From Ruegeria spongiae (lineage in GTDB: Bacteria > Pseudomonadota > Alphaproteobacteria > Rhodobacterales > Rhodobacteraceae): a stretch of DNA of 64,000 nt. A program made the position numbers and the translations under genes. The first letter of the stretch is position 1. Every line of letters begins with the position of its first letter. Shown in pieces: positions 17,014-26,459 of this stretch. The stretch spans positions 1 through 64,000 of the forward strand of contig NZ_JAMFMB010000020.1 of the NCBI RefSeq assembly GCF_023502395.1. The letters run 5' to 3'. Under the pieces are notes generated by a model. The model did no database searches. It worked only from the letters and a program-made list of their open reading frames with translations, and had not been told where the DNA came from.

Positions 17014-19506
17014 TTACGCGCGCTCGACCTTGCAGGCGCATTTCTTGTAGTCGGTTTCCTTTGACAGCGGGCAGGTCGCATCAAGCGTCAGCTTGTTGGT
17101 CAGCTGGCCTTCGTCGAACCATGGCATGAAGACCAGACCGCGCGGTACCTTGTTGCGCCCCCGTGTTTCGACCCGGCTGGTCACTTCGCCCCTGCGCGTG
17201 GACAGGATGATTTCCTGCCCGCGCCTCAGACCACGGTCGCGCGCGTCCTCGGGGTGCATGAAGACCACGGCAGCGGGAAAGGCGCGATGCAGTTCCGGCA
17301 CCCGGCGGGTCATCGAACCGGAATGCCAGTGTTCCAGCACACGACCGGTGCAGAGCCAGAGGTTGAACTCCTCGTCAGGTTCCTCGGCGGCGGGTTCGTA
17401 GGGGGCAAAGATGATCTTGGCCTTGCCGTCCTTGTGGCCGTAGAATTTCACGTCAGCGCCTTCGGGTACATAGGAGTCATAGCCTTCGCGGAAGCGATAG
17501 AGCGTCTCTTCTCCGTCAACGACAGGCCAGCGCAGCCCGCGTGCCTTGTGGTAGGTGTCGAACGGCGCGAGGTCATGCCCGTGGCCGCGCCCGAACCCGG
17601 CATATTCCTCGAACAGGCCTTTCTGGATGTAGAAGCCGAAATGCTCGGCCTCGTCATTGTCGAAGCCTTCGGCGGTCTCGGACAGCGGGAACTGATCCAC
17701 GGTGCCGTTGGCATAGAGAACGTCATACATGGTCTTGCCGCGATGTTCGGGCATCTTGGCCAGCAGCTCTTCGTCCCAGACCTCTTCGATGGTGAAGCGC
17801 TTGGAGAACTCCATCAGCTGCCACAGGTCCGACTTTGCCTCACCGGGTGCTTTCACCTGCTGACGCCAGAACTGGGTGCGGCGCTCGGCGTTGCCATAGG
17901 CACCTTCCTTTTCGACCCACATAGCGGTGGGCAGAATCAGGTCGGCGGACACGGCGGTGACCGTCGGATAGGGGTCCGAAACGGCGATGAAGTTCTCCGG
18001 GTTGCGATAGCCGGGATAGCCTTCCTCGTTGATATTGGGCGCGGCCTGCATGTTGTTGTTGCACTGCACCCAATAGGCGTTCAGCTCGCCATCCTTCAGT
18101 TTGCGGTTCTGCAACACGGCGTGGAAACCGGGCTTGGGCGGGATGGTGCCTTCGGGAATCTTCCAGGCGGTTTCGCAGATCTGGCGGTGTTCGTCGTTCA
18201 TGACCACCATGTCGGCGGGCAGACGGTGGGCGAATGTGCCGACCTCGCGCGCGGTGCCGCAGGCCGAGGGCTGACCGGTGAGCGAGAAGGGCGAGTTGCC
18301 GGGTTCCGAGATTTTGCCGACCAGCAGGTGTACGTTGTACATCAGCGAGTTCACCCAGGACCCGCGGGTGTGCTGGTTGAAGCCCATGGTCCACAGGCTC
18401 ATCACCTTGCGGTTCGGGTCGGCATATTGCTGGGCAAGCTTTTCCAGCTTGTCGGCCGGCACGCCCGACAGTTCAGCGGTGTATTCCAGCGTATAGGGCG
18501 CGACGGCTTCGGCGTATTCTTCAAAGCTGATCGTTTCCAGCTTGCCCGAGTTGGGATTTTCGGCCTCTTGCTGCAACGCGTTGGTATCGCGCAGCCCATA
18601 ACCGATATCTGTTGCGGTTTTGGTGATGTTCACGTGGTTCTTGACAAAATCCTCGTTCACCGCATCGTTCTGGATGATGTAATTGGCGATGTAGTTCAGA
18701 ATCGCCAGATCGGTCTGCGGGTTGAAGACGAGGCCATTGTCGGCCAGTTCGAACGAACGGTGCTCGAAGGTCGACAGCACATGCACTTCGCATCCCGGCT
18801 TGGTCAGTCGCGTGTCGGTCAGGCGCGACCACAGGATCGGGTGCATCTCGGCCATGTTCGAGCCCCAGAGCACGAAGGTGTCGGCATGTTCCAGGTCGTC
18901 ATAGCAGCCCATCGGCTCGTCGATGCCAAAGGTGCGCATGAAGCCGACCACCGCCGAGGCCATGCAATGGCGCGCGTTGGGATCGAGGTTGTTGGACCGG
19001 AACCCTGCCTTCATCAGCTTGGCAGCCGCATAGCCTTCCCAGACCGTCCATTGGCCCGACCCGAACATGCCGACGCTGGTCGGCCCTTTCTTGGCCAGCG
19101 CCTCTTTCCATTTCTGCGCCATCACGTCGAAGGCTTCGTCCCAGCTGACCGGTTCGAATTCGCCGTTCTTGTCGTAAACGCCGTTGGTCTTGCGCAGAAG
19201 CGGTGTGGTCAGGCGGTCCTGGCCATACATGATCTTGGACAGGAAATAGCCCTTGATGCAGTTCAGCCCGCGGTTGACCGGCGCATCCGGATCACCCTGC
19301 GTGGCCACAACCCGGCCATCCTTGGTGCCCACCAGAACCGAACAACCGGTGCCGCAGAACCGGCAAGGTGCCTTGTCCCAGCGGATATCGGGTGCGGCGG
19401 CCTGGGCATTGGCCTGGCCCGTGGCCAGCGGCATGCCTGCAGCCGAGGCGGTCGCGGCGGCGGCTGACGCCTTGAGAAAGGTGCGGCGGGATTCAGAGAT
19501 GGTCAT
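17014..19506 (-). CDS. napA: Periplasmic nitrate reductase catalytic subunit NapA
   Basis: Reduces nitrate to nitrite in the periplasm using a bis-MGD molybdenum cofactor and one 4Fe-4S cluster (830 aa, the usual length). A Tat signal (SRRTFLKAS) is followed by a hydrophobic segment. CRFCGTGC with a later NCIKGY forms the 4Fe-4S site, and [13 protein letters not shown] carries the Mo-ligating Cys. The C-terminal molybdopterin dinucleotide domain ([15 protein letters not shown]) is present. The ATG at 19506 has AGGAGG 8 bp upstream; a start 45 bp earlier would lengthen the Tat n-region unusually. It lies 41 bp after napD, the Tat-signal chaperone. Confidence 0.96.
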   Translation of the reverse strand: MTISESRRTFLKASAAAATASAAGMPLATGQANAQAAAPDIRWDKAPCRFCGTGCSVLVGTKDGRVVATQGDPDAPVNRGLNCIKGYFLSKIMYGQDRLTTPLLRKTNGVYDKNGEFEPVSWDEAFDVMAQKWKEALAKKGPTSVGMFGSGQWTVWEGYAAAKLMKAGFRSNNLDPNARHCMASAVVGFMRTFGIDEPMGCYDDLEHADTFVLWGSNMAEMHPILWSRLTDTRLTKPGCEVHVLSTFEHRSFELADNGLVFNPQTDLAILNYIANYIIQNDAVNEDFVKNHVNITKTATDIGYGLRDTNALQQEAENPNSGKLETISFEEYAEAVAPYTLEYTAELSGVPADKLEKLAQQYADPNRKVMSLWTMGFNQHTRGSWVNSLMYNVHLLVGKISEPGNSPFSLTGQPSACGTAREVGTFAHRLPADMVVMNDEHRQICETAWKIPEGTIPPKPGFHAVLQNRKLKDGELNAYWVQCNNNMQAAPNINEEGYPGYRNPENFIAVSDPYPTVTAVSADLILPTAMWVEKEGAYGNAERRTQFWRQQVKAPGEAKSDLWQLMEFSKRFTIEEVWDEELLAKMPEHRGKTMYDVLYANGTVDQFPLSETAEGFDNDEAEHFGFYIQKGLFEEYAGFGRGHGHDLAPFDTYHKARGLRWPVVDGEETLYRFREGYDSYVPEGADVKFYGHKDGKAKIIFAPYEPAAEEPDEEFNLWLCTGRVLEHWHSGSMTRRVPELHRAFPAAVVFMHPEDARDRGLRRGQEIILSTRRGEVTSRVETRGRNKVPRGLVFMPWFDEGQLTNKLTLDATCPLSKETDYKKCACKVERA

Positions 19507-19547
19507 GGCATGGGCCTCCTGCTGGGCGGTTGGCTTGGGGCATCGGG

Positions 19548-19796
19548 TCACGGACGGGCTGCCGCGATATCTTCAAAGTGGTGGTAAGTCAGGCTGAGAG
19601 AGATCACTCCGGGGATCTGATGCAGATCCATGATGGTCTCCGAGGCCAGCCGGTCGGCTGTATCTTCGACGACGACGACAAAGCGGCCATCCTCGGCGGT
19701 GGCGTGAATTTCAACGCCGGGCGTTTCGGTCATCGCCACGCGCGCGGGGTCGGCGCGGTCGGGCATGACATGTATGAGGCAACCGCAGATGTTCAT
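19548..19796 (-). CDS. napD: NapD, chaperone for NapA Tat signal
   Basis: An 82-aa ferredoxin-fold cytoplasmic chaperone. It starts [12 protein letters not shown] and has the alternating strand/helix pattern of NapD ([17 protein letters not shown], then a final [15 protein letters not shown]). NapD binds the NapA twin-arginine signal so that export waits for cofactor insertion. Its start overlaps the napF stop (ATGA). A longer reading into napF is not supported. Confidence 0.9.
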   Translation of the reverse strand: MNICGCLIHVMPDRADPARVAMTETPGVEIHATAEDGRFVVVVEDTADRLASETIMDLHQIPGVISLSLTYHHFEDIAAARP

Positions 19797-20308
19797 TGGA
19801 TCTCTTCCGACTGGTGGTTGGCGTGGCGTTCGAATGTGACGGCACCGGCAGGGCAGACATGGGCGCAGGCCCCGCACCCGATACAGGTGTCGAGGTCGAG
19901 TAACGGGTCGGCGCGCCCGCCCGGCTGCAGCCTGAAGCGGATGGCGCCGTGATCGCAACTGTCCTGACAAAGACGGCAACTGACACCGCGCATCGACAGG
20001 CAGGCCGCGCCTTGTATCGCCGCATGCCAGGGCCAGTCCGGCAGTCGCTCGACGGCAAGCGCGTCGGTTGCGCAGGACATGGCGCAAGCGCCGCAAAACG
20101 TGCACGAACCGCTATTCAACTCTACCACGGGAAAACCGTCTGCGTCGACGGTCATGATCCCCTCGGGGCAGGCCGGAACACAGTCGCCGCATTTTGTGCA
20201 AAGCGCACCAAAGCCAAGCACTGCCGCACCCGGCGGCCTGATGGCGTCGGTGTCTTCCCGGAGGGTACGTGCGCTGAGAAACGCGCGTCTGCTGGTCAAT
20301 TGGCTCAT
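19793..20308 (-). CDS. napF: NapF ferredoxin-type maturation protein
   Basis: Cytoplasmic polyferredoxin (171 aa) involved in assembling the NapA iron-sulfur centre. Cysteine clusters are CTKCGDCVPACP, CTFCGACAMSC, CRLCQDSC and CIGCGACAHVCP. The N-terminus has SRRAFLSAR, a twin-arginine-like motif common in NapF although the protein stays in the cytoplasm. It is the first gene of the operon, with the FNR-type box about 60-75 bp upstream. No strong ribosome binding site is visible. Confidence 0.92.
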   Translation of the reverse strand: MSQLTSRRAFLSARTLREDTDAIRPPGAAVLGFGALCTKCGDCVPACPEGIMTVDADGFPVVELNSGSCTFCGACAMSCATDALAVERLPDWPWHAAIQGAACLSMRGVSCRLCQDSCDHGAIRFRLQPGGRADPLLDLDTCIGCGACAHVCPAGAVTFERHANHQSEEIQ

Positions 20309-20682
20309 TCGCTGGCGACCCGAGGGTTTTTCTGGTCCGTTCTCGCTAACGATTCCGCAAGGGATGCAATTTGATCCAGATCATTTTCGCCGGGATTTAA
20401 TTTTCGGATCGAGCGGCAGGGGCGCACAAAAATCTGATGCCGCCGCAAATGCGTGAGGTCGGCCATTATCAACCGCCACCCGTGCAGGTTTTTTGGGACT
20501 ATTGGGTTCTGATCCTGCGGAAACCCGCGAGTTGTTACTGCTGACGGGACGCGGCCCGGATGCCTGTTCTCATTGGATTTCAGAAAATCTCCAGACTTTC
20601 CCCACCTCTTCCTCAAGCCTGCGCGCGTCGCGTCGGGCAGGCTGAGGGCATGTTCCAAGTCACACAGAGTAGGAGATTTCCA
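20309..20682. other. Divergent intergenic region upstream of nap
   Basis: This 374-bp stretch separates napF (minus) from the FAD oxidoreductase (plus). It contains the FNR-type site at 20371-20384. A minus-strand open frame through here (20658 down to 20305) runs into the napF start without a ribosome site or recognisable domain and is taken as non-coding. I see no other clear elements. Confidence 0.6.
20371..20384 (-). promoter_or_regulatory. FNR/FnrL-type box for the nap operon
   Basis: TTGATCCAGATCAT matches the FNR consensus TTGAT-N4-ATCAA at nine of ten positions. Its centre is about 70 bp upstream of the napF start. That placement would allow class II activation with a transcript start near 20336. 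It suggests oxygen-limited (Fnr/FnrL or related Crp-Fnr regulator) control of nitrate reduction. Confidence 0.65.
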
Positions 20683-21846
20683 ATGACCCGGGTTTTTTCA
20701 CGCCCCCAATATGATGCCGTCATTATCGGTGCCCGCTGCGCAGGTGCCGCCACCGCATTGCTGCTGGCCCGTGCCGGTGCGCGGGTGCTGCTGGTCGACC
20801 GTGAGGATGGCAGCCAGGACACGCTGTCCACCCATGCGCTGACGCGGCCTGCCGTATCGCTGCTCAATGACTGGGGGCTGCTGCGCCGGATCACTGCGGG
20901 CACGCCAATGGTGCGGCAGACCCGGTTTCAATACGGCGGTGACGTGGTGGACGTCCCGGTGCAGCCGGGTGGCGGGGTTGCGGGGCTTTATGCACCGCGC
21001 CGCTGGCTGCTCGACCGGGTTCTGCGCGACGCGGCCTGGGAGGCCGGGGTCGAGTTGCATACCGGCGTTACGCTGGCCGGCGTGCAGAAGCAGTTGAACG
21101 GCCGTGTCTGCGGCGTCTCGCTGCGGATGAAATCGGGCGCGATAGAGCCCGTTTCCGCCGGGATCGTGATCGGCGCGGATGGTCGGCAGTCGAGTCTGGC
21201 GGGAATGGTTGGCGCACGATCGATCATGACGTCGGACACGCGCGCGGCCTGCATCTACTCTTATGTCGATGGCCTCGCGAACGAGGGCTATCGCTGGTAT
21301 TTCGGCGATCGGGTTTCAGCAGGGCTGATCCCCACCACCGATGGTGCGCATTGCTTCTTTGCCGCATGTGATCCGCGCGCCATGCGCCGTTGGTTCAATT
21401 TTGATGCTTTCGGAGGGATGGTGCAGATGCTGTCGCAATGGGATCCCGAACTGGCTGCCGAACTGGCGGCGCGCGGCCCCATCGAGCGGTTGCGCCGGTA
21501 TACCGGTGCGCCGGGTCACTTGCGCGACTGCGCCGGGCCGGGTTGGGCGCTGGTCGGAGATGCGGGATATTTCAAGGATCCGGCCACGGCCCATGGCATC
21601 ACCGATGCGTTTCTGGACGCGCAGCGACTGGCCAACGCGCTGTCGGCTGTGCCGGGCGAGGCGGGTGCCTATCAGGCCGCGCGCGATCATCTGGCTCCGC
21701 AGATGTTCACGATTACCCAGCAGATCGCGTCCTATGATTGGACTCTGGACCAGCTCAAGCAGTTGCATATGGCGTTCAACGCATGCCTGAAGCAGGAGCA
21801 GGGAGAGCTGAGCCACAGCGCGATCTCGCCCATGCTGGCAGCCTGA
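20683..21846 (+). CDS. FAD-dependent oxidoreductase, geranylgeranyl-reductase/monooxygenase-like
   Basis: A 387-aa flavoprotein. The N-terminal dinucleotide fold is a GxGxxG variant (YDAVIIGARCAGAATALLLARAGA, then VLLVDRE), with VIGADGRQS in the middle and a second FAD motif GDAGYFKDPATAHGITDAFLDAQRLA. This architecture is shared by geranylgeranyl reductase-like enzymes, aromatic hydroxylases and flavin halogenases; the halogenase WxWxIP motif is not seen. The ATG at 20683 follows AGGAG. It is convergent with a TetR gene 7 bp away. Substrate unknown. Confidence 0.8.
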   Translation: MTRVFSRPQYDAVIIGARCAGAATALLLARAGARVLLVDREDGSQDTLSTHALTRPAVSLLNDWGLLRRITAGTPMVRQTRFQYGGDVVDVPVQPGGGVAGLYAPRRWLLDRVLRDAAWEAGVELHTGVTLAGVQKQLNGRVCGVSLRMKSGAIEPVSAGIVIGADGRQSSLAGMVGARSIMTSDTRAACIYSYVDGLANEGYRWYFGDRVSAGLIPTTDGAHCFFAACDPRAMRRWFNFDAFGGMVQMLSQWDPELAAELAARGPIERLRRYTGAPGHLRDCAGPGWALVGDAGYFKDPATAHGITDAFLDAQRLANALSAVPGEAGAYQAARDHLAPQMFTITQQIASYDWTLDQLKQLHMAFNACLKQEQGELSHSAISPMLAA

Positions 21847-21853
21847 GGTTGCC

Positions 21854-22489
21854 TTAGCGGGCGACCATCCGGTGAACGGCGTCCAGATTGAAGGCCAGGC
21901 GCGCGTCCAGTGCGTCTGGCGCCATCATGTCATGGCCAAAAAGCAGCGACCCGGTATACCGGGTTGCCAGGTAATAACAGCCGATCGCGGCGATGGTGAT
22001 GGTCAGCTGCGCCGCGTCGACCCCATCGCGAAATACGCCCGCGCGCTGGCCCCGGTCGAGAATGCGGGCGACCAGGTCGACAAGGCTCCGCGCGCTTTGC
22101 GGCAGGCTGTCGACGCGGCGGATGTGACGGCCTTGATGCAGGTTCTCGCTATTGGCCAGCGCGATGAGTTCGGGATGTTCCAGATAATAGTCCCACGTGA
22201 ACCGCACCAGTCTGTCCAGTGCGTCGCGCGGGTCCAGGCTGTCCAGGTCAAGCTGCTGTTCGGCGGATCGGATATGCAGATAGGCGGCCTCGAGCACGGC
22301 TGTGAACAGGGCTTCCTTGTTGCCGAAATAGTGGTAGATCATCCGCTTGTTCGCCTGGGCGCGTTCGGCGATATCGTCGATGCGCGCGCCGCTCAGCCCG
22401 GACCGGGCGAACTCGGCACGGGCTGCGGCAAGGATTCGCGCGCGTGTGGCGTCGGCATCGCGCTTGGCTGTCGCGTGCTGTTGCGTCAT
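21854..22489 (-). CDS. TetR-family transcriptional regulator
   Basis: A 211-aa repressor. The N-terminal helix-turn-helix (about residues 15-62: ARILAAARAEFARSGLSGARIDDIAERAQANKRMIYHYFGNKEALF) is typical TetR/AcrR. The rest is a helical ligand domain resembling the TetR_C group of YcdC/RutR-type regulators. GGAGGGGG precedes the ATG. It is divergent from the glycerate-kinase-type gene at 22722, with a 232-bp gap, so it may control that gene or itself. Ligand unknown. Confidence 0.88.
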   Translation of the reverse strand: MTQQHATAKRDADATRARILAAARAEFARSGLSGARIDDIAERAQANKRMIYHYFGNKEALFTAVLEAAYLHIRSAEQQLDLDSLDPRDALDRLVRFTWDYYLEHPELIALANSENLHQGRHIRRVDSLPQSARSLVDLVARILDRGQRAGVFRDGVDAAQLTITIAAIGCYYLATRYTGSLLFGHDMMAPDALDARLAFNLDAVHRMVAR

Positions 22490-22721
22490 TCATGTCCCCC
22501 TCCGGGTCTGATCGTGCCCGGTTTCGATATTGATCGTCCTGATCGCCCTGCCTGTGACAAAAGGTCAAGGGGGAGATTTTGGCAGTTCACCACATCGGCG
22601 GTTGCACGCCGGTGGTATCGGAGCATGTTCCTGCTTGATTTCCGCAGCGTAAAGGTAACAGTGGCGATCAATGCGCCTGTCGGTCGGTGGGGGCGGGGTA
22701 TCCTGCGATATCGGGTTTCGA

Positions 22722-23978
22722 ATGAACGAAAAAGACTTTCTGACCGGGCTGTTTGATGCCGCCGTCGAGGCCGCCGATCCGGGTGCGGCGCTGGCACCGC
22801 ATCTGCCTGAGGCCCCCAAGGGGCGGACAGTCGTGATCGGCGCTGGCAAGGGGGCCGCGCAGCTTGCACAGGCTTTCGAGCAGCTATGGGACGGGCCGGT
22901 TTCGGGCGTGGTAGTCACACGTTATGGCTATGGCACGCAGTGCAAGCGGATCTGCGTGCTCGAAGCATCTCACCCGGTTCCGGACTCTGCTGGAGAACAG
23001 GCCACGCAGGCGCTATTTCAGGCCGTCTCAGGGATGGGGTCCGACGACCTGGTGGTGGCGCTGATCTGTGGCGGTGGCTCGGCGCTGCTGCCGTGTCCTC
23101 CGGAGGAGTTGACGCTGGAGGATGAACAGGCGCTGAACCGCGCGCTGCTGGCTTCGGGCGCGCCGATCTCGGTGATGAACGCGATCCGCAAACATGTGAG
23201 CGGCATCAAGGGCGGGCGGTTGGCGGCGGCAGCGCATCCGGCGCGGGTGGTGTCGCTGGTGGTCTCGGATGTGCCGGGCGATGATCCGGCTCAGGTGGCC
23301 TCGGGGCCGACTGTGCCCGATGCGGTGTCGCGGCAGGATGCGCTGCGCCTGATTGATAGCCACCGGATCGAGTTGCCCGAGGCGGTTCTGGCCCATATGC
23401 AGCGCCCCGAGGCGGATGCGCCTGACCCTGCTGATCCGGTCTTTGCGGGGCATGAAGTGAGGGTTGTCGCCTCGGCGGCCATCTCTCTTGAAGCGGCGGC
23501 GGCGCGGTCAGAGGCGCAGGGCATCCCGGCAGTGATCCTGTCGGACGCGATCGAGGGCGAAGCGCGTGAGGTGGCGCGGGTTCATGCCGCAATCGCCCGT
23601 GAAGTGCTGAACCGGGACCGCCCCTTTGCCAAACCGGTGGTGATCCTGTCGGGGGGTGAAACCACGGTGACCCTGCGCGGCAAGGGTCGCGGTGGTCGGA
23701 ATTCCGAGTTTCTGCTGTCATTGGCCGCAGAGCTGGACGGGGTGGCGGGCATCACGGCGCTGGCCGCTGACACGGACGGGATCGACGGGTCCGAGGACAA
23801 TGCCGGGGCCTTCGCCGATGGCACCACCTGCGCGCGGTTGCGTTCAGCGGGGCGCGACCCGGCGGGTGATCTGGGCAATAATGACGCCTATAGCGCCTTT
23901 GAGGCGGTCGGCGATCTGTTTGCGCCGGGGCCGACTGGGACCAACGTCAATGATTTCCGGGCGATCCTGATCCGCTGA
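22722..23978 (+). CDS. Glycerate 2-kinase / hydroxypyruvate reductase-type (TtuD, MOFRL family)
   Basis: A 418-aa protein of the DUF4147/MOFRL family. Members phosphorylate glycerate at C2 and were historically named TtuD hydroxypyruvate reductase. Features are [55 protein letters not shown] and the C-terminal MOFRL part with [22 protein letters not shown] and [15 protein letters not shown]. The ATG at 22722 begins MNEKDFL; an upstream GTG/ATG in frame is possible. It probably feeds glyoxylate- or tartrate-derived glycerate into glycolysis. Confidence 0.87.
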   Translation: MNEKDFLTGLFDAAVEAADPGAALAPHLPEAPKGRTVVIGAGKGAAQLAQAFEQLWDGPVSGVVVTRYGYGTQCKRICVLEASHPVPDSAGEQATQALFQAVSGMGSDDLVVALICGGGSALLPCPPEELTLEDEQALNRALLASGAPISVMNAIRKHVSGIKGGRLAAAAHPARVVSLVVSDVPGDDPAQVASGPTVPDAVSRQDALRLIDSHRIELPEAVLAHMQRPEADAPDPADPVFAGHEVRVVASAAISLEAAAARSEAQGIPAVILSDAIEGEAREVARVHAAIAREVLNRDRPFAKPVVILSGGETTVTLRGKGRGGRNSEFLLSLAAELDGVAGITALAADTDGIDGSEDNAGAFADGTTCARLRSAGRDPAGDLGNNDAYSAFEAVGDLFAPGPTGTNVNDFRAILIR

Positions 23979-24021
23979 GCTGGTTCAGTCGCAGCTGGGG
24001 CTGGCTGATTTGAAACCTTGC

Positions 24022-24873
24022 CTAGCCGAAGTCCAAGCCCAGATCGATCGTGCGATAGGAATGGGTCAGCGCGCCCGACGAGATGTAATCCACCCCGGTG
24101 GAAGAAATAGCGGCGACGGTCTCGCGGGTGACATTGCCCGAGGCTTCGGCCAGCATCCGCCCGTCGATCATCGACACCGCCTCGCGCAGCATCGCGGGGT
24201 CCATGTTGTCGAGCAGCACGACATCGGCGCCGCCGACCTTCAGGACTTCGGTCAGTTGATCCAGCGTATCCACCTCGATCTCGACCTTTATCATATGCGA
24301 GGCCTGCGCCCTTGTGGCCGCCAGCACCGGCGCGATGCCGCCTGCGGCGGCGATGTGGTTGTCCTTGATCAGGATCGCGTCCGACAGCGAATGGCGGTGG
24401 TTGAAGCCGCCGCCATGCAGTACCGCCTGTTTCTCGACGATGCGCAGGCCGGGCGTGGTCTTGCGGGTGCAGGTGATGCGGGCGCGGGTGCCGCGGGTCT
24501 CAGCCACCAGCGCAGCGGTTTGCGTGGCCACGCCGGTCAGGCGGCCTGCGAAGTTCAGCGCCACCCGTTCGGCAGACAGGATCGAGGCGGCGCTGCCCCG
24601 GATCTCCATCAGCGTGTCGCCTTTCCGGCAGGGCTGCCCGTCGTCGATCCGGGTGTTGAGCTGCAGATCGGCATCCATCAGCCGAAACGCCAGCCGGGCC
24701 ACCTGCATGCCCGAGACCACTGCCGCCTCGCGGGCGTTCAGACGGGCGGCGTAGGTGGTTCCGGCAGGGATCACCGTGCGGGTGGTGATATCGCCATTGG
24801 TGCCGAGGTCCTCCAGCAGGGCGGCGCGCACCATCGGTTCCAGAACCAGATCGGGCAGGGGGGCTTGGGTCAT
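24022..24873 (-). CDS. nadC: Nicotinate-nucleotide pyrophosphorylase (quinolinate phosphoribosyltransferase)
   Basis: Third step of NAD synthesis here: converts quinolinate and PRPP to nicotinate mononucleotide (283 aa, normal length). Motifs include LGTNGDITTRTVIP, TRKTTPGLRIVEKQAVLHGGG with phosphate-binding Arg/Lys, HRHSLSDAILIKDNHI, KVEIEVDTLDQL, LLDNMDP, and EASGNVTRETVAAISSTGVDYISSGALTHS. The start overlaps the nadB stop by 4 bp. It is the last gene of nadA-nadB-nadC. Confidence 0.95.
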   Translation of the reverse strand: MTQAPLPDLVLEPMVRAALLEDLGTNGDITTRTVIPAGTTYAARLNAREAAVVSGMQVARLAFRLMDADLQLNTRIDDGQPCRKGDTLMEIRGSAASILSAERVALNFAGRLTGVATQTAALVAETRGTRARITCTRKTTPGLRIVEKQAVLHGGGFNHRHSLSDAILIKDNHIAAAGGIAPVLAATRAQASHMIKVEIEVDTLDQLTEVLKVGGADVVLLDNMDPAMLREAVSMIDGRMLAEASGNVTRETVAAISSTGVDYISSGALTHSYRTIDLGLDFG

Positions 24874-26450
24874 GTGGGGTCCTTTGCGATCCGGTCGCGC
24901 AGTTCAAGGGCATCTCTCAGCAGGACCGGCGGGCGGCGGCCGGGTCCCGGATCAGTGTCGGGGAAATCGGTGCGGCAATGGGCGCCCCGGCTTTCCTCGC
25001 GCAGCAGCGCGGCACCGGCGATCAGCGTGGCGGTGGCGGCCATGTTGGCGAAGCTGTCGCAGGGCGCATGGGATTGTTCCAGCTCGGCAAGGCTGCGCAG
25101 CGCTTCGCGCAGCCCAGCGGCATCGCGCATGACGCCGACATGGTCGGTCATGGTCTGGCGCAATCTGGCGACCGCCTGCGCATCGGGTGTGGTTCCGCCG
25201 GGCTGGAACGCAAGATCCAGCAAGGGCGCGGGATCGGGCAGGGAGGTGGTCTGCGAGATGTTCTTTGCAATATCCTGGGCGCAGGCGCGGGCAAACACCA
25301 GCGCCTCGAGCAACCCGTTCGAGGCCAGCCGGTTGGCCCCGTGCAGCCCGGTCGAGGCCGCCTCGCCACAGGCCCAGAGCCCGGCAAGCGCGCTGCGCCC
25401 GTCCAGATCGGTCGCGACCCCGCCCATGTGGTAGTGGGCGGCGGCGGCCACCGGGATCGGCTGGGTCACCGGGTCAAGCCCGTTTCGGGCGCAGGCCTCG
25501 GCCACGATGGGAAATTCGGTCAGGATGCGCGCGCCGATGGTGTCGCGGGTGTCCAGCATCGGGCGGTTGCCTTCTTGCGTCTGGGCAAAGATCGCGCGGG
25601 CCACCACGTCGCGGGGGGCCAATTCGGCATCGGGGTGGAGGTCCACCATGAAGCGGGTGCCGTCGCGGTTGATCAGTGTCGCGCCATCGCCGCGCAGCGC
25701 CTCAGTAGCGAGGGGGGCGGGGTCTTCGCCCACATCGATGGCGGTGGGGTGAAATTGCACGAACTCGGCATCCGCGATGGTGGCCCCGGCGCGGGCGGCC
25801 ATGCCGATCACCTGACCGCGAATGCGCGGCGGATTGGTGGTGAGCGCGTAAAGACCGCCCGAGCCGCCGCCCGCCAGCAGAATGGCGGACCCGCGCAGCA
25901 GGATGGGTTGCGAGCCTTCCGCGTCCGAGCGGGTGAGCACCACGCCGGTCACGCGATTGCCATCAGTCTCAAGCCGCACCGCCTGTGTGCCTTCGAGCAC
26001 CTGCACCGACGGGGTTTCCCGCAGCTCGGCGATCAGTGCGCGCATGATTTCGGCCCCGGCCTGATCGCCCTTGACCCGCACCACACGTGCCATGGAATGC
26101 GCCGCTTCGCGTGACAGCACATAGCCGCCCTCGCTTGTGCGATCAAAACCGGTGCCCAGATCGGTCAGGTCGAGAACATGTTCGCGGGCGGCGCTGGTGA
26201 CAAATTCGGCCACCGCCGCATCCACCGCGCCTGCGCCCGCGCGCACCGTGTCGGCGGCGTGTTTTTCAGGGCTGTCCTCGGCGTTCATCGCGGCGGCCAC
26301 GCCACCTTGGGCCCAAGCGGAACTGGCCCCCATGCCAAGCGGGTCGGGCGAGATCATCACCACCGGGCGCGGCGCAAGCTTGAGCGCCGCGTAGATCGCG
26401 GCCAGCCCGGCGCCGACAATAACCACCCTCTCGGTGGTGTGGAGCTGCAT
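24870..26450 (-). CDS. nadB: L-aspartate oxidase
   Basis: FAD enzyme (526 aa) that oxidises L-aspartate to iminoaspartate for quinolinate synthesis. The FAD motif VIVGAGLAAIYAALKLAP is near the N-terminus. The succinate dehydrogenase/fumarate reductase-type fold shows SSAWAQGGVAAAM, EFVQFHPTAI, MGGVATDLDGRSALAGLWACGEAASTGLHGANRLASNGLLEALVF. It lies 9 bp after nadA and overlaps nadC. Confidence 0.95.
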   Translation of the reverse strand: MQLHTTERVVIVGAGLAAIYAALKLAPRPVVMISPDPLGMGASSAWAQGGVAAAMNAEDSPEKHAADTVRAGAGAVDAAVAEFVTSAAREHVLDLTDLGTGFDRTSEGGYVLSREAAHSMARVVRVKGDQAGAEIMRALIAELRETPSVQVLEGTQAVRLETDGNRVTGVVLTRSDAEGSQPILLRGSAILLAGGGSGGLYALTTNPPRIRGQVIGMAARAGATIADAEFVQFHPTAIDVGEDPAPLATEALRGDGATLINRDGTRFMVDLHPDAELAPRDVVARAIFAQTQEGNRPMLDTRDTIGARILTEFPIVAEACARNGLDPVTQPIPVAAAAHYHMGGVATDLDGRSALAGLWACGEAASTGLHGANRLASNGLLEALVFARACAQDIAKNISQTTSLPDPAPLLDLAFQPGGTTPDAQAVARLRQTMTDHVGVMRDAAGLREALRSLAELEQSHAPCDSFANMAATATLIAGAALLREESRGAHCRTDFPDTDPGPGRRPPVLLRDALELRDRIAKDPT

Positions 26451-26459
26451 GGACCCGGC

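Noticed and set aside
17254-19467. Very long open frame (737 codons) on the plus strand opposite napA
   Set aside because: It is a shadow of napA caused by high G+C third positions; it has no plausible ribosome site or domain, whereas napA is certain.
20305-20658. 117-codon minus-strand open frame upstream of napF
   Set aside because: Runs into the napF start, covers the FNR-type box, lacks a ribosome site and recognisable domain; treated as the leader/promoter region.
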